Assembly (NCBI RefSeq): GCF_012847295.1
Contig: NZ_JABBDY010000001.1
Coordinates: 372,001 to 436,000 of the forward strand
Source of the DNA: Microbacterium sp. MF43
Lineage (GTDB): Bacteria > Actinomycetota > Actinomycetes > Actinomycetales > Microbacteriaceae
DNA: 64,000 nucleotides
Direction: 5' to 3'
In this document: one piece after another, positions 53,368 to 63,719 of the stretch
Layout of the letters: every line of letters begins with the position of its first letter
Numbering within the stretch: position 1 is the first letter of the stretch
Program-made: the position numbers and the translations under genes
The notes under the pieces: model-generated
What the model saw: only the letters and a program-made list of their open reading frames with translations
Databases searched by the model: none
What the model was told of the DNA's origin: nothing

Positions 53368-53973
53368 GTGCTCACGGTCGCCGTCCTCATCTCGGGCACA
53401 GGGTCCAATCTGCGCGCTCTGCTCGATGCGGCATCCGACCCCTCCTACCCGGCCGAGATCGTCGCCGTCGGCGCGGATCGCGAGGCCGAGGGCTTCGCGC
53501 ACGCCGAGGAGTACGGCATTCCCTCGTTCATGGTCCCGTGGGAGCAGTTCGGGTCGCGTGAGGAGTGGGGCGAGGAGCTCGGGCGTCAGCTCGGTGTATG
53601 GCGGCCCGACCTGGTCGTGCTGAGCGGGCTCATGCGCCTGCTTCCGGCGTCGCTGGTCGACGAGTGGTCGCCGCGCATCATCAACACCCACCCGGCGTAC
53701 CTGCCGGAGTTCCCCGGCGCGCACGGGGTGCGCGACGCGCTCGCCGCCGGAGCGGTGCAGACCGGGGCCAGCGTCATCATCGTCGACAACGGGGTCGACT
53801 CGGGTCCGATCCTCGCCCAGGAGCGCGTACCCGTGCTCCCCGGCGACGACGAGCACACCCTCCACGACCGCATCAAGCCCGTCGAGCGTCGACTGCTGAT
53901 CGACGTCGTCCGCCGCATCGCGACGGGCGACCTCGACCTGGCCGCCACGTCGGCGGCGGCGTCCGCTTCCTGA
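53368..53973 (+). CDS. purN: Phosphoribosylglycinamide formyltransferase
   Basis: The 201-residue enzyme transfers a formyl group from 10-formyltetrahydrofolate to glycinamide ribonucleotide in purine synthesis. Visible motifs are [16 protein letters not shown] at the N-terminus (phosphate binding), [36 protein letters not shown] (catalytic Asn-x-His) and [20 protein letters not shown] (Asp). GTG 53368 comes four bases after the DUF6350 stop. purH follows by 23 bases. Confidence 0.96.
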   Translation: MLTVAVLISGTGSNLRALLDAASDPSYPAEIVAVGADREAEGFAHAEEYGIPSFMVPWEQFGSREEWGEELGRQLGVWRPDLVVLSGLMRLLPASLVDEWSPRIINTHPAYLPEFPGAHGVRDALAAGAVQTGASVIIVDNGVDSGPILAQERVPVLPGDDEHTLHDRIKPVERRLLIDVVRRIATGDLDLAATSAAASAS

Positions 53974-53996
53974 CCCCACCGACGAGGAGAGCCTCC

Positions 53997-55601
53997 ATGG
54001 CCGGCCCGACCCACGACCCCTCCCTGTACACGCACCGCGACGTCGTTCCGGTGCGTCGCGCGCTGGTCTCGGTCAGCGACAAGACCGATCTGCTGAAGCT
54101 CGCCGAGGCGCTCTCCGCCGCGGGCGTCGAGATCGTCTCGACCGGCTCGACGGCGGCGACGATCCGCGACGCGGGCCACGCCGTCACCGACGTGTCGGCG
54201 GTGACGGGCTTCCCCGAGTCCCTCGGCGGGCGTGTCAAGACGCTCCACCCCGGCGTGCACGCCGGGCTCCTCGCCGACCTGCGCCTCGAGGACCACCTGC
54301 AGCAGCTCACCGAGCTCGGCATCGAGCCGTTCGAACTCGTCGTGGTGAACCTGTATCCGTTCGTCGAGACGGTCCGCTCCGGCGCGACCGGCGACGACGT
54401 GGTCGAGCAGATCGACATCGGCGGCCCCGCGATGGTGCGCGCATCGGCGAAGAACTTCGCCAACGTCGCGATCGTCGTCTCGCCCGAGTCGTACCCGGCG
54501 ATCATCGATGCCCTCGGCAATGGCGGCACGACGCTGCAGCAGCGCCGCGACCTCGCTGCCCGCGCTTTCGCGCACACCTGCGAGTACGACCGCGCCGTGG
54601 CGACGTGGTTCGCCGAGGAGACCCTCGGCGGCGCGGACCTGCCGCAGCACCTCACGATCAAGGCCGAGCGCCTCGCGACGCTGCGCTACGGCGAGAACTC
54701 GCATCAGCGCGCCGCGATCTACACGCGCGTGGGCGGCCACGGCATCGCCCAGGCGCGACAGCTGCAGGGCAAGGAGATGTCGTACAACAACTATGTCGAT
54801 GCGGATGCCGCGCTCCGTGCCGCCTTCGACATGGTCAAGCCCGCCGTCGCGATCATCAAGCACGCCAACCCGTGCGGCATCGCCGTCGCGGCCCCGAACG
54901 CGCTCGACCCGATCGCCAGCGCGCACCTGCGCGCCCACGAGTGCGACCCGGTGTCGGCCTTCGGCGGCGTCATCGCCGCGAACCGCACCATCACGCTGAA
55001 GATGGCCGAGAACCTGCGCGACATCTTCACCGAGGTCATCGTCGCTCCCGACTTCGAACCCGAGGCGCTCGAGGTGTTCCGCCTCAAGAAGAACCTGCGC
55101 GTGCTCCAGCTTCCCGAGGACTGGCAGCAGGAGCGCATGGACGTACGGCTGGTGTCCGGCGGACTGCTGCTGCAGGACGCCGACCGATTCCCCGACGACA
55201 TCGAGTCTGTCGCCAAGGACTGGCAGCTCGTCTCGGGCGAGCGTCCGGCCGATGACGACATGACGAACCTCATCTTCGCGTGGAAGGCGTGCCGCGCCGT
55301 CAAGTCGAACGCCATCGTGCTGGCCAAGCAGTCGGCCACGGTCGGCATCGGGATGGGCCAGGTCAACCGCGTCGATTCGTGCCGCCTCGCGGTCGAGCGC
55401 GCCGGCGACCGTGCGGCCGGGTCGGTCGCGGCATCCGACGCCTTCTTCCCGTTCGCCGACGGGCCGCAGGTGCTGATCGACGCGGGGATCCGCGCGATCA
55501 TCCAGCCGGGGGGTTCGGTGCGCGACCAGGAGGTCATCGACGCCGCGCAGGCCGCGAACGTCACGATGTTCTTCACGGGCGAGCGCCACTTCTTCCACTG
55601 A
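53997..55601 (+). CDS. purH: AICAR transformylase / IMP cyclohydrolase
   Basis: The 534-residue bifunctional enzyme carries out the last two steps of IMP synthesis. The N-terminal IMP-cyclohydrolase (MGS-like) domain shows [35 protein letters not shown] and [18 protein letters not shown]; the C-terminal transformylase shows [51 protein letters not shown] and [12 protein letters not shown] 53997 has GAGGAG upstream. A stem-loop repeat past the gene probably ends the operon. Confidence 0.97.
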   Translation: MAGPTHDPSLYTHRDVVPVRRALVSVSDKTDLLKLAEALSAAGVEIVSTGSTAATIRDAGHAVTDVSAVTGFPESLGGRVKTLHPGVHAGLLADLRLEDHLQQLTELGIEPFELVVVNLYPFVETVRSGATGDDVVEQIDIGGPAMVRASAKNFANVAIVVSPESYPAIIDALGNGGTTLQQRRDLAARAFAHTCEYDRAVATWFAEETLGGADLPQHLTIKAERLATLRYGENSHQRAAIYTRVGGHGIAQARQLQGKEMSYNNYVDADAALRAAFDMVKPAVAIIKHANPCGIAVAAPNALDPIASAHLRAHECDPVSAFGGVIAANRTITLKMAENLRDIFTEVIVAPDFEPEALEVFRLKKNLRVLQLPEDWQQERMDVRLVSGGLLLQDADRFPDDIESVAKDWQLVSGERPADDDMTNLIFAWKACRAVKSNAIVLAKQSATVGIGMGQVNRVDSCRLAVERAGDRAAGSVAASDAFFPFADGPQVLIDAGIRAIIQPGGSVRDQEVIDAAQAANVTMFFTGERHFFH

Positions 55602-55622
55602 CCCGCGACGCCGGGGTCGCTT

Positions 55623-55697
55623 GAACCTCGCAGAATCGCTCGGATCTCGCACGATCCGCCCGACTTTCTGCAAGGTTCGCGCGATTCTGCGAGGTTC
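55623..55697. repeat. Stem-loop repeat TTCGCAGAATCGCGC family, copy C
   Basis: GAACCTCGCAGAATCGC (55623-55639) and GCGATTCTGCGAGGTTC (55681-55697) are exact 17-bp inverted repeats with a 41-base loop. The loop holds GATCTCGCACGATC. It follows the purH stop by 21 bases. The three copies share CGCAGAATCGC but differ in loops and flanks. Confidence 0.8.
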
Positions 55698-55858
55698 GTG
55701 AGACAGCGGCTACGGGCGTGAGGCGCTACGGGCGTGAGGCGGCTGCGGGCGTGCGGCGGTGACGGGCGTGCGGCGGCGGCAGAAGGGCGGCGGATGCCTC
55801 CAGCACCGTGTCCGATTTCCGCGAGCCGTTGTCGGGCGGGCGTGGCAGGCTAGGGGTC

Positions 55859-57373
55859 ATGAGCCTGGCCATGACCTTCGACGAGCGGTATCGCGCGATC
55901 GACTCGCGCGACACCCGCTTCGACGGTCAGTTCGTCACGGCGGTCCGCTCGACCGGCATCTACTGCCGTCCCAGCTGCCCGGCGCGCACGCCGAAGCCGT
56001 CCAACGTGACGTTCTATCCGACGAGCGCCGCGGCGCACGAGGCCGGTTACCGCGCCTGCAAGCGGTGCCTGCCCGAGGCGGCGCCGGGGTCGCCGCAGTG
56101 GAATCTGCGCGGCGACACCGCCGGCCGGGCGATGCGACTCATCGCCGACGGCGTCGTCGAGCGCGAGGGCGTCCCCGGTCTCGCCCGGCGCCTGGGCTAC
56201 TCGCCGCGCCACCTCACGCGCCTTCTCAGCTCCGAGCTCGGCGCCGGGCCGCTCGCGCTCAGCCGCGCCCACCGCGCGCAGACCGCGCGCATGCTGCTCG
56301 TGGGCACCGATATGCCGGCCGCCGACGTCGCCTTCTCGGCGGGCTTCGCCAGCGTGCGGCAGTTCAACGACACCGTCCGCGAGGTGTTCGGGCTGGCCCC
56401 GCTCGAGTTGCGGGCCCGCCGCCGTGCCCACAGCGGCTCGGCCGTCCAGCCGGGCGCCATCGACCTCGTGCTGCCGCACCGCGGTCCGCTCGATTCGACC
56501 GGTCTGTTCGCGTGGATGTCGGCGCGCGCGGTCTCCGGAGCCGAGGTCGCCACCGAGCGCTCGTTCGCCCGCACGCTGCGGCTCGCGGGCGGCCCGGCGT
56601 GGTTCGAGCTGCGGATCGACGCGTCCGAGCGCGTCCGCATGCGTGCACGGCTGACGAACCTGCGCGACCTCTCGACCCTCGTCACCCGGGCCCGGCGGCT
56701 CTTCGACCTCGACGCCGACCCGCTGGCGATCGACGACGCGCTGTCGACGCGGCCCGAGCTGGCCCCCCTCGTGCGGGCCGTTCCCGGCATCCGCGTCCCC
56801 GGAGCGGCCGACCCGCACGAGATGCTCATCCGCGCGATGGTCGGCCAGCAGATCACGGTCGTCGCGGCGCGCACCGCCCTGTCGGCGCTCACCGCCGAAC
56901 TGGGCGAATCGGTCGAGGGCTTCGAGGGCACGAACCTGCTGTTCCCCTCGATGCAGGCCATCGCCGAACGCGGCGCCGACGTGCTGCGCGGGCCGGCCGC
57001 CCGCATCCGCTCGATCACCGGCGCGGCGGCCGCGCTCGCCGACGGCTCGCTCACCCTCACGTCGGGCGACGACGCCGTCGCCCAACGTGAGGCGCTCCTC
57101 GCCATGCCGGGCATCGGACCGTGGACCGCCGACTACGTGCGCATGCGGGTGCTCGGCGACCCCGACGTGTTCCTCCCCGGCGACGTGGCCGTGCGTGCCG
57201 GGGCCGCGGCTGCGGGCATTCCGTCCGACCCGAAGGCCCTGACCGCGTGGGCGGCCCGCACCGCGCCGTGGCGCAGCTACTTCACCGCCCACCTGTGGCG
57301 GGCCGTCCCGCCCAAGCCCCCGCGGGCGCGGCGGGGCGCGGCATCCGTCCCCGAGAAAGAGGCGATCGCATGA
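55859..57373 (+). CDS. Ada-AlkA fusion: HTH with zinc site plus 3-methyladenine DNA glycosylase
   Basis: The 504-residue protein starts with an Ada-type zinc/methyl-acceptor domain ([20 protein letters not shown] and [13 protein letters not shown]: Cys ligands in CxxxC and CxxC), then an AraC-like HTH ([36 protein letters not shown]), then the AlkA domain with [20 protein letters not shown], the helix-hairpin-helix [20 protein letters not shown] and the catalytic Asp of [13 protein letters not shown]. It senses alkylation damage and cuts out alkylated bases. ATG 55859 is the most likely start. The ogt-type gene overlaps its stop, so the two form a repair operon. Confidence 0.94.
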   Translation: MSLAMTFDERYRAIDSRDTRFDGQFVTAVRSTGIYCRPSCPARTPKPSNVTFYPTSAAAHEAGYRACKRCLPEAAPGSPQWNLRGDTAGRAMRLIADGVVEREGVPGLARRLGYSPRHLTRLLSSELGAGPLALSRAHRAQTARMLLVGTDMPAADVAFSAGFASVRQFNDTVREVFGLAPLELRARRRAHSGSAVQPGAIDLVLPHRGPLDSTGLFAWMSARAVSGAEVATERSFARTLRLAGGPAWFELRIDASERVRMRARLTNLRDLSTLVTRARRLFDLDADPLAIDDALSTRPELAPLVRAVPGIRVPGAADPHEMLIRAMVGQQITVVAARTALSALTAELGESVEGFEGTNLLFPSMQAIAERGADVLRGPAARIRSITGAAAALADGSLTLTSGDDAVAQREALLAMPGIGPWTADYVRMRVLGDPDVFLPGDVAVRAGAAAAGIPSDPKALTAWAARTAPWRSYFTAHLWRAVPPKPPRARRGAASVPEKEAIA

Positions 57374-57879
57374 CCACCGCGACCATCCAGACCATCGACA
57401 CCCCCGACGGCCCGTTCACGATCCTGGCCGATGACCGGCAGCGCGTGCTCGTGTCGGGGTGGACCGTCGATGTCGACCGCATCCTCGGTCGCCTGCGGCC
57501 CGCCGACCGCCCGTCGTCGATGAGCGTGGGGGAGACGGATGCCTCGGCAGCCGCCCGCGCCTACTACGACGGCGACCTGGGGGCGATCGACGGCGTCGAG
57601 GTGGCGCAGTTCGGGACGGCCATGCAGACGGCCGGATGGGAGGCGCTGCGGCGGATCGAGCCGGGGCATCCGCTCACCTACGCCCAGTTCGCCGTCGAGC
57701 TCGGCTCGCCCTCGGCCGTCCGCGCGGCGGCGTCGATCTGCGCGCGCAATGCGCCGGCGCTGTTCGTCCCGTGCCACCGCGTGCTGCGAACGGGCGGGGG
57801 CCTCGGCGGCTTCGCATGGGGGCTCGACGTGAAGCGCGCTCTGCTGGAACGCGAGGCGGCAGTGCCGGCGCTGGTGTGA
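57370..57879 (+). CDS. ogt: Methylated-DNA--protein-cysteine methyltransferase
   Basis: The 169-residue protein has the HTH region [20 protein letters not shown], the acceptor-Cys motif [20 protein letters not shown] and the end LLEREAA, all of the Ogt/MGMT family. It directly removes methyl groups from O6-methylguanine, being used up in the process. ATG 57370 overlaps the stop of the Ada-AlkA gene. The N-terminal domain is short and diverged, as common in actinobacterial copies. Confidence 0.95.
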   Translation: MTTATIQTIDTPDGPFTILADDRQRVLVSGWTVDVDRILGRLRPADRPSSMSVGETDASAAARAYYDGDLGAIDGVEVAQFGTAMQTAGWEALRRIEPGHPLTYAQFAVELGSPSAVRAAASICARNAPALFVPCHRVLRTGGGLGGFAWGLDVKRALLEREAAVPALV

Positions 57880-57917
57880 ACACGCGCGCGCGGCGAGGTC
57901 CGGCACGGATTCGGGCG

Positions 57918-57945
57918 TTGCTTTCAGCGAACACCCAGGTATAGG
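57918..57945 (+). promoter_or_regulatory. Promoter of the leader ORF / ABC exporter operon
   Basis: TTGCTT (57918-57923) and TATAGG (57940-57945) are spaced by 16 bases. This is the best sigma70-like promoter in the 374-base gap before the exporter genes. It is more AT-rich than its surroundings. Confidence 0.6.
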
Positions 57946-58008
57946 CTGGAGGGCTGTCGCGTCGTTCTCGGCCGACGGTCCCGTTCGCTCACACCTCAGG
58001 AGGATGCC

Positions 58009-58113
58009 ATGTCCCAGGCCGCCATCGCCGCGAAGACCGCCTACGTCCTCCGCCTCGCCGTGTCCGAGCGCGCGCGCCTTGCCGGGCCTGCCGGCTCGCG
58101 CGTCCAGGGGTAG
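58009..58113 (+). CDS. Putative 34-residue leader peptide upstream of the ABC exporter
   Basis: A 34-codon ORF begins with ATG 58009 after a strong ribosome-binding site (CAGGAGGA, five bases before) and ends at TAG 58113, 140 bases before the exporter start. It reads [18 protein letters not shown] then [16 protein letters not shown]. The position between a promoter and an exporter operon with hairpins, and the Arg/Leu-rich middle, are as in ribosome-attenuation leaders of antibiotic-resistance genes. It resembles no known protein. Translation may be the sensing step. It could also be a chance ORF; the good ribosome-binding site argues against that. Confidence 0.55.
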   Translation: MSQAAIAAKTAYVLRLAVSERARLAGPAGSRVQG

Positions 58114-58165
58114 TCGCCCCTTCACGCGTCCCGGCTTTCGCCGGCTTCGGCATACCGCCGCCTTC

Positions 58166-58192
58166 CGGAGCGTTCTTCGCTGAAGGGCTCCG
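58166..58192 (+). promoter_or_regulatory. Hairpin in the exporter leader, possible attenuator
   Basis: CGGAGC (58166-58171) pairs with GCTCCG (58187-58192), with an inner CTTC-GCT-GAAG stem. A second short hairpin, CCGGCTTTCGCCGG, lies just upstream near 58130. Together they could form alternative structures that depend on translation of the leader ORF. No T run follows. Confidence 0.4.
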
Positions 58193-58253
58193 TCGCGCCC
58201 TGCGCTTCCCAGACCCGACCCGGGTCGTCCCCATCACCGTCCCCACAAGGATC

Positions 58254-60113
58254 ATGACCACTACCGCTCCACCGTCGAAGTCCCAACCGCCGGCTTCTCC
58301 GCCCGTGTCCACTCCTAAAGCGCTCGCGCGGCTGCTGCCCTTCGCCAAGCGCGTCCTGCCCCGGCTGTCGCTCGGTGCGCTGAGCGCCCTTGTCGCGAGC
58401 CTGCTCGCGCTGTCGATCCCGCTCGTCCTCGAGGCGATCGTGGCCGGACCCATCGCCTCCGGCGACATCACGCAGATCGCGTGGGGCGCCGCCGCGGTGC
58501 TCGCTCTCGGCCTCGCCGAGGCGCTCATGGTCTGGCTCCGCCGCTGGTTCGTGCTGGGTCCTGCCACCAAGGTCGAGTACGAGATCCGTCAGACCTTCTA
58601 TGCGCGCCTGCAGCGACTGCCGGTCTCGTTCCACGACAGGTGGCAGTCCGGTCAGCTGCTCAGCCGGATGATGCAGGACATCAGCATGCTCCGCCGCTGG
58701 ATGGCCTTCGGCATCGTGCTGCTCGTCGTCAACGTCATCACGATCGTCGTCGGCACCGCCCTCCTGTTCCGCTGGCACTGGCTCCTCGGCACGATCTTCC
58801 TCGTCGTGTCGGCGCCGCTGTGGTACGCCGGCTACCGGTTCGAGAAGACCTACGGCACGCTCACACGGCTCAGCCAGGACCAGGCGGGCGACCTCGCGAC
58901 CTCTGTCGAGGAGAGCGTCCACGGCATCCGCGTGCTGAAGGCCTTCGGACGCGGCAAGCACGCACTGCACAAATTCGCCGCGCAGGCGGAGACCCTGCGG
59001 GAGACGGAGCTGAGCAAGGCCCGCGCCGTCGGCTGGATCTGGTTCTGGCTCGTGCTGCTGCCCGACATCGCCTTCGCACTCTGCCTCGGTGCGGGGATCT
59101 ACCTCGCGTCGTTCGGACAGCTGCAGACCGCCGAGCTGATCGCGTTCTTCGCGATGGCGACGGTGCTGCGCTGGCCGATGGAGTCGATCGGCTTCCTGTT
59201 CTCGTTCACGCTGGACGCGCGCACGGCCACCGACCGCATCTTCGAGGTGTTCGACGAGGAGAACGCGATCGTCGATCCCGAGAACCCCCAGACGATCGAT
59301 CGTCCGCGCGGCGCGCTCACGTTCGAGAACGTGCACTTCCGGTATCAGGATGCCTCCGCTCACGAGCGCGACCTGCTCGACGGCGTCGACCTGACCTTGC
59401 GCCCCGGCGAGACCATGGCGCTCGTCGGCCTCACCGGGTCGGGGAAGACGACGCTCACGACTCTTCCCGCGCGGCTCTACGACGTCACCGGCGGGCGGGT
59501 CACGCTCGACGGCGTCGATGTGCGCGATCTCACCCTCGACGAGCTGCGCCGCCACGTCGGCATGGCCTTCGAGGACGCGACGCTGTTCTCGCAGTCCGTG
59601 CGCGACAACGTGCTCCTCGGCCGCGAGGATCTCGCGCCGGAGAGCCCCGAGGCCGAGCATGTCCTGCGCGAGGCGCTTCAGGTCGCGCAGGCGGGCTTCG
59701 TCGACGACCTGCCGGACGGCGTCGACACGATCATCGGCGAGGAGGGCCTGTCGCTCTCCGGAGGCCAGCGCCAGCGACTCGCGCTCGCCCGCGCCGTCGC
59801 GGCCCGCCCCGCGGTGCTCGTGCTGGACGACCCGCTGTCCGCGCTCGACGTCGACACCGAGGCCCTCGTCGAAGACGCCCTGCGCGAGGTGCTGCACGCG
59901 ACGACGGCGCTCGTCGTGGCGCACCGCCCGTCGACGGTCATGCTCGCTGACCGCGTCGCCCTGCTCGAGGCGGGACGCATCACGGCCGTCGGCACGCACT
60001 CCGAACTGCTGCGCGAGAGCGAGCACTACCGCCACGTGATCTCGAGTCTCGAGGTCGAGGAGGCCCGGCTCCGGGCGAGACAGAAGGACCAGGACTGGGA
60101 GGTGAACCTGTGA
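58254..60113 (+). CDS. ABC exporter half-transporter, degenerate NBD subunit
   Basis: The 619-residue protein has six membrane helices (residues 25-320) and a C-terminal ATPase domain with Walker [10 protein letters not shown], signature [15 protein letters not shown] and Walker [13 protein letters not shown]. The catalytic Glu after Walker B is replaced by Asp, which marks the non-hydrolysing side of heterodimeric exporters. Its partner, whose GTG overlaps its stop, has the complementary differences. ATG 58254 follows AAGGA. The pair is of the multidrug/lipid A-type (TM287/288, BmrCD-like) group. Confidence 0.93.
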   Translation: MTTTAPPSKSQPPASPPVSTPKALARLLPFAKRVLPRLSLGALSALVASLLALSIPLVLEAIVAGPIASGDITQIAWGAAAVLALGLAEALMVWLRRWFVLGPATKVEYEIRQTFYARLQRLPVSFHDRWQSGQLLSRMMQDISMLRRWMAFGIVLLVVNVITIVVGTALLFRWHWLLGTIFLVVSAPLWYAGYRFEKTYGTLTRLSQDQAGDLATSVEESVHGIRVLKAFGRGKHALHKFAAQAETLRETELSKARAVGWIWFWLVLLPDIAFALCLGAGIYLASFGQLQTAELIAFFAMATVLRWPMESIGFLFSFTLDARTATDRIFEVFDEENAIVDPENPQTIDRPRGALTFENVHFRYQDASAHERDLLDGVDLTLRPGETMALVGLTGSGKTTLTTLPARLYDVTGGRVTLDGVDVRDLTLDELRRHVGMAFEDATLFSQSVRDNVLLGREDLAPESPEAEHVLREALQVAQAGFVDDLPDGVDTIIGEEGLSLSGGQRQRLALARAVAARPAVLVLDDPLSALDVDTEALVEDALREVLHATTALVVAHRPSTVMLADRVALLEAGRITAVGTHSELLRESEHYRHVISSLEVEEARLRARQKDQDWEVNL

Positions 60114-61927
60114 GCACCACGACCGTCACCGGCACGAGCGGCGAAGACCGCTCCGACTACACGCGCGCGGAGAGCAAGGCGATCCGCAAGCGCTCGCTGC
60201 GGCTTCTCGGCTCACTGGTCACGCCCGTCCGCGCGCAGCTGTGGCTCGCCGCGATCGTGCTGGTCGTCTCGACGGCCTTCCGCGTCGCGGGTCCCGCGCT
60301 GATCGCGTTCGGCATCGACAACGCGCTCCCGGCCGCGGTCGAGGAGCTCAACTGGCTGCCGACGATCGGCGTGGTCGCGCTGTACCTCGTCACGGGCATC
60401 GCCGGCGCCTCCCTCATCGGCTGGTATGTCGTCGTGGCCGCGCGTCTCACGCAGGCGATCATGCTCGACCTGCGCAAGCGCATCTTCGTGCACACTCAGC
60501 GACTCAGCCTCGAGTTCCACGAGTCCTACACGTCGGGCCGCATCATCTCGCGCCAGACGAGCGACCTCGACTCGATCCGCGAGCTGCTGGACGGCGGTCT
60601 CAACGAGCTCGTGTCGGGCATCCTCTACGGCGGGTTCACGCTCGTCATGCTGCTCCTGGTGGACTGGCAGTCAGGCGTGATCCTCGCGGTCATGGGCATC
60701 CCGCTGCTGCTCCTCATGCGGTGGTTCTACACGCGGTCGCAGGTCGTCTACCGCGAGTCACGCGTGGTCAGCGCGAAGGTGATCGTGAAGTTCGTCGAGA
60801 CCATGACCGGCATCCGCGCCGTCAAGGCCTTCCGCAAGGAGGTCCGCAACGACCGCGAGTTCGGCGAGCTGGCCAGCGACTACCGCAACGTCAACATGCG
60901 GTCCATCCAGCTGTTCGGCACATTCGAGCCGGGGCTCATGGCGGTCGCCTCGGTCACGGTCGCCCTCGTGCTGCTGTGGGGCGGCATCCGGGTGGTCGAC
61001 GGCGCCATCGAGGTCGGCGTGCTGCTGGCCGCGGTGCTGTACGTGCGCAACTTCTTCTCACCGCTTCAGGAGGTCGCGTTCTTCCTGAACTCGTACCAAT
61101 CGGCCACCGCCGCGCTCGAGAAGGTGTCGGGCGTGCTGGAGGAGGAGCCGACGGTTCCCGACCCGGTGAAGCCGGTCGACCTGTGGACGGCCCGCGGCCA
61201 CGTGCGGTTCGACGACGTGAGCTTCGGCTACTCGAAGGATCGCGTCATCCTGCCGGACTTCTCGCTCGACATCCCTGCCGGGCAGACGGTCGCGCTCGTG
61301 GGCACGACCGGCGCCGGCAAGTCGACGCTGGCCAAGCTCGTATCGCGGTTCTACGACCCGAGCGAGGGCCGAGTGACGCTCGACGGCGTCGATCTGCGCT
61401 CCCTGCACCCGAAGGACCTCCGCCGCGCGATCGTCATGGTCACCCAGGAGGCGTACCTCTTCAGCGGGACCGTCGCCGACAACATCGCGCTCGGCAAGCC
61501 CGACGCCACGATGGACGAGATCCGCGCCGCGGCGCGCGCCGTGGGGGCGGATGCCTTCATCGAGCGCCTCCCGGACGGCTACGCCACCGACGTCAACAAG
61601 CGCGGCGGCCGCGTGTCGGCGGGTCAGCGCCAGCTGATCTCGTTCGCTCGGGCGTTCCTCGCCGACCCGGCGGTGCTGATCCTCGACGAGGCGACTGCTT
61701 CGCTCGACATTCCGAGCGAGCGCCAGATCCAGGACGCGCTGCAGACGCTGCTCGCCGACCGCACGGCGATCATCATCGCTCACCGCCTGTCGACGGTGGC
61801 GATCGCCGACCGCGTCCTCGTCATGGAGCACGGCCGCATCATCGAGGACGACGCCCCCGAGGAGCTCATCGGCGGCGACGGCCGCTTCGCCCGGCTGCAC
61901 GCGGCCTGGCGCGAGTCGCTCGTCTGA
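60110..61927 (+). CDS. ABC exporter half-transporter, catalytic NBD subunit
   Basis: The 605-residue protein has six membrane helices and an ATPase domain with Walker [10 protein letters not shown], signature [15 protein letters not shown] (instead of LSGGQ) and Walker [13 protein letters not shown] with intact Glu. Its intact Walker B pairs with the canonical LSGGQ of the other subunit in the working site, while its altered signature faces the Asp-bearing site of the partner, exactly as in heterodimeric exporters. A 13-bp terminator hairpin follows. Substrate probably a drug or lipid; inferred from family. Confidence 0.93.
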   Translation: MSTTTVTGTSGEDRSDYTRAESKAIRKRSLRLLGSLVTPVRAQLWLAAIVLVVSTAFRVAGPALIAFGIDNALPAAVEELNWLPTIGVVALYLVTGIAGASLIGWYVVVAARLTQAIMLDLRKRIFVHTQRLSLEFHESYTSGRIISRQTSDLDSIRELLDGGLNELVSGILYGGFTLVMLLLVDWQSGVILAVMGIPLLLLMRWFYTRSQVVYRESRVVSAKVIVKFVETMTGIRAVKAFRKEVRNDREFGELASDYRNVNMRSIQLFGTFEPGLMAVASVTVALVLLWGGIRVVDGAIEVGVLLAAVLYVRNFFSPLQEVAFFLNSYQSATAALEKVSGVLEEEPTVPDPVKPVDLWTARGHVRFDDVSFGYSKDRVILPDFSLDIPAGQTVALVGTTGAGKSTLAKLVSRFYDPSEGRVTLDGVDLRSLHPKDLRRAIVMVTQEAYLFSGTVADNIALGKPDATMDEIRAAARAVGADAFIERLPDGYATDVNKRGGRVSAGQRQLISFARAFLADPAVLILDEATASLDIPSERQIQDALQTLLADRTAIIIAHRLSTVAIADRVLVMEHGRIIEDDAPEELIGGDGRFARLHAAWRESLV

Positions 61928-61937
61928 GTTCGATCCC

Positions 61938-61977
61938 GGATGCCTCGGCCCCCGCTCGCGCGGAGGCCGAGGCGTCC
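61938..61977 (+). terminator. Terminator hairpin after the ABC exporter operon
   Basis: GGATGCCTCGGCC pairs with GGCCGAGGCGTCC around 14 bases, with one G-T pair. It starts ten bases after the stop codon of the second subunit. Confidence 0.8.
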
Positions 61978-62016
61978 GTCCTTCCGCGACGCCCGTTGGA
62001 ACCGCGCTGGTGGCTT

Positions 62017-62931
62017 TCAGACCCGGGCGATCGAGACGTGGTCCGAAAGCGGATGCTCCCCGGGAAGGTCGGCCAGCGCCGCCGCACCGTCGAGGCCGTC
62101 CCCGCGAGGTGCGATCAGTCGGGTGCTCAGTCCGGTCGCCGCGAGCCGTGTCGCGAACGCGTCGGCGACGGCGGGGGAGCGCAGCACGCCGCCGATCGCG
62201 CACACCTCGAAGGTCTCGCCGTTCTCGCCGACGCGTCGGAGGGCCGCCTGGACGCTGATCGCGAGCTCGGCTCCGGCCCGCACGCTGATCGCGCACGCGA
62301 CGGGATCGCCCGCTGACGCTGCGCGGGCGACCGCTTCTGCGAAGGACGCCACGGTGGAGACGCGATCCTCGGAGGACTGCAAGTCGATGTAGGCCAGCGA
62401 GAGATCCGGCCAGCGCGCTTCGACGGCGGCGCGGAGGGCGCTGTGCGGACCGCGCCCGTCGTAGGCGCGCATGACCGCGTCGAGGGCCTCCCGGCCGATC
62501 CAATAGCCGCTGCCGGCGTCGCCCATGATGTGGCCCCAGCCGTCGACGCGAGCGACGCGGCTCGCGCCGACGGCGAGGGTGACGACGCCCGTGCCCGACG
62601 CGACGACCGCTCCGTGGACCGTGCCGAGGGCGCCGAGGTACGACGTGGTCGAGTCGTGCGCGAGCCGCACCTCGACGACGCGGCGATCGTCGACGAGGCC
62701 GAGGAGAGCACCGGCGTCGGCCTCCCGCTCGGTCAGCCCCGACACTCCCGCGGACACGACGACCGTCGACGCGTCCGTGTCGCCCAGCGTCTCCGACGCG
62801 ACGGCGGCGAGCTGGCGGAGGAGCGGCTCGTGCGTGCGGATGCCGGGGAACACACGAGTGCGCGCGCCCGTGCGATCGCTGACCCGCACCTTGATCCCGG
62901 TCTGCCCGGCGTCGATGGCGATACGGCTCAT
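62017..62931 (-). CDS. BadF/BadG/BcrA-type ATPase, N-acetylglucosamine-kinase-like
   Basis: The 304-residue protein is of the ASKHA fold: phosphate-1 IAIDAGQTGIKVRVSD, phosphate-2 GAVVASGTGVVTLAVG, GWGHIMGDAGSGYWIGREAL and the adenosine motif AIGGVLRSPAVADAF. The GDAGSGYWIG motif fits N-acetylglucosamine/N-acetylmuramate-type kinases rather than the Fe-S reductase activators (no Cys cluster). It would phosphorylate an amino sugar in recycling of cell-wall material. GAGAGGA precedes the ATG. The gene converges with the exporter. Confidence 0.88.
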   Translation of the reverse strand: MSRIAIDAGQTGIKVRVSDRTGARTRVFPGIRTHEPLLRQLAAVASETLGDTDASTVVVSAGVSGLTEREADAGALLGLVDDRRVVEVRLAHDSTTSYLGALGTVHGAVVASGTGVVTLAVGASRVARVDGWGHIMGDAGSGYWIGREALDAVMRAYDGRGPHSALRAAVEARWPDLSLAYIDLQSSEDRVSTVASFAEAVARAASAGDPVACAISVRAGAELAISVQAALRRVGENGETFEVCAIGGVLRSPAVADAFATRLAATGLSTRLIAPRGDGLDGAAALADLPGEHPLSDHVSIARV

Positions 62932-63156
62932 GCACGGTCCTCTCGGCGTCGCGCGTTCGCGTCCGGCCGCCCGGACTCGCTCGAGCCGTCCGCTCCGGCC
63001 CCCGCTCCCGTCGGTGACGAGGGGTCGGGCCGAGGGGCGACGAGGCCTCGATGGGGGAGGGGTATTCGAGGCCCCGCCGCCGGTCTCAGGAGCCCGGCTC
63101 GGGCTGTGTCGCGTCTGTTTTCGGGTGGTGATTCGGGTGAAGCGCGAGGTGATCGC

Positions 63157-63609
63157 TCAGAGTCGGATCTCGGCGATGACTTCACCGTACTCGGTCTCCC
63201 CGACCGGAGTGAAGCCCACTCGCTGGAAGAATGCTTCGGGTCCGCCTTCGCCCGCCTCGTAGATCACGTCCACGCGGTCGAACCCGCGGTTGCGCGCCTC
63301 TTCGAGCAGCTGCTCGACGGCGAAGCGTCCGACGCCTCGGCCCTGGTCGTCGGCGTCGACGTTGATGCGCCAGAGCACGGACTGGAAGTGCTCGACGGGG
63401 GCGTCGTGATCGAAGTTCGCGCTGACGAACGCCACGACCTCTTCGCCATCGAGGACGACGCGCTGCCAGGTCGTCTGCGGGTTCACCACCGTCGCGGCGA
63501 TGCCATAGCTGACGGGGGCGAGGAACTGCTCCTGCCCGGGCTTGAGCGACAGGTTGTTGACCGCCACGATCGTGGTGGCGGACAGTTCGACGAGTCGCAG
63601 TTCAGCCAT
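63157..63609 (-). CDS. GNAT family N-acetyltransferase
   Basis: The 150-residue enzyme has the GNAT core: VLDGEEVVAFVSANFD, VDADDQGRGVGRFAVEQLLE (acetyl-CoA pyrophosphate loop, Q/RxxGxG/A) and EAFFQRVGFTPVGETEYGEV. It would transfer an acetyl group to an amine; substrate unknown. TAGCAT lies six bases before its ATG, so it is probably leaderless, and its promoter region is back to back with that of icd. Confidence 0.92.
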   Translation of the reverse strand: MAELRLVELSATTIVAVNNLSLKPGQEQFLAPVSYGIAATVVNPQTTWQRVVLDGEEVVAFVSANFDHDAPVEHFQSVLWRINVDADDQGRGVGRFAVEQLLEEARNRGFDRVDVIYEAGEGGPEAFFQRVGFTPVGETEYGEVIAEIRL

Positions 63610-63615
63610 ATCCGC

Positions 63616-63621
63616 ATGCTA
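63616..63621 (-). promoter_or_regulatory. -10 hexamer TAGCAT, leaderless start of GNAT gene
   Basis: On the minus strand TAGCAT, then six bases, then ATG 63609. Confidence 0.5.
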
Positions 63622-63684
63622 GCCGGGATGCGCCGCGGAGGCACGGTCGGAATCCGGGCGTTACGGGGAGTTCATCTGGGGAAG

Positions 63685-63702
63685 TATCTCGATGTCGAGA
63701 TA
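63685..63702. promoter_or_regulatory. Palindrome upstream of icd shared with sucC
   Basis: TATCTCGA-TG-TCGAGATA is a perfect 18-bp palindrome. The probable -10 box of icd (TAGGCT at 63717-63722) lies 14 bases downstream, so the palindrome covers the -35 region. The related site before sucC is at 47142-47159. Confidence 0.7.
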
Positions 63703-63719
63703 TTTTTCCGTTGCGTTAG

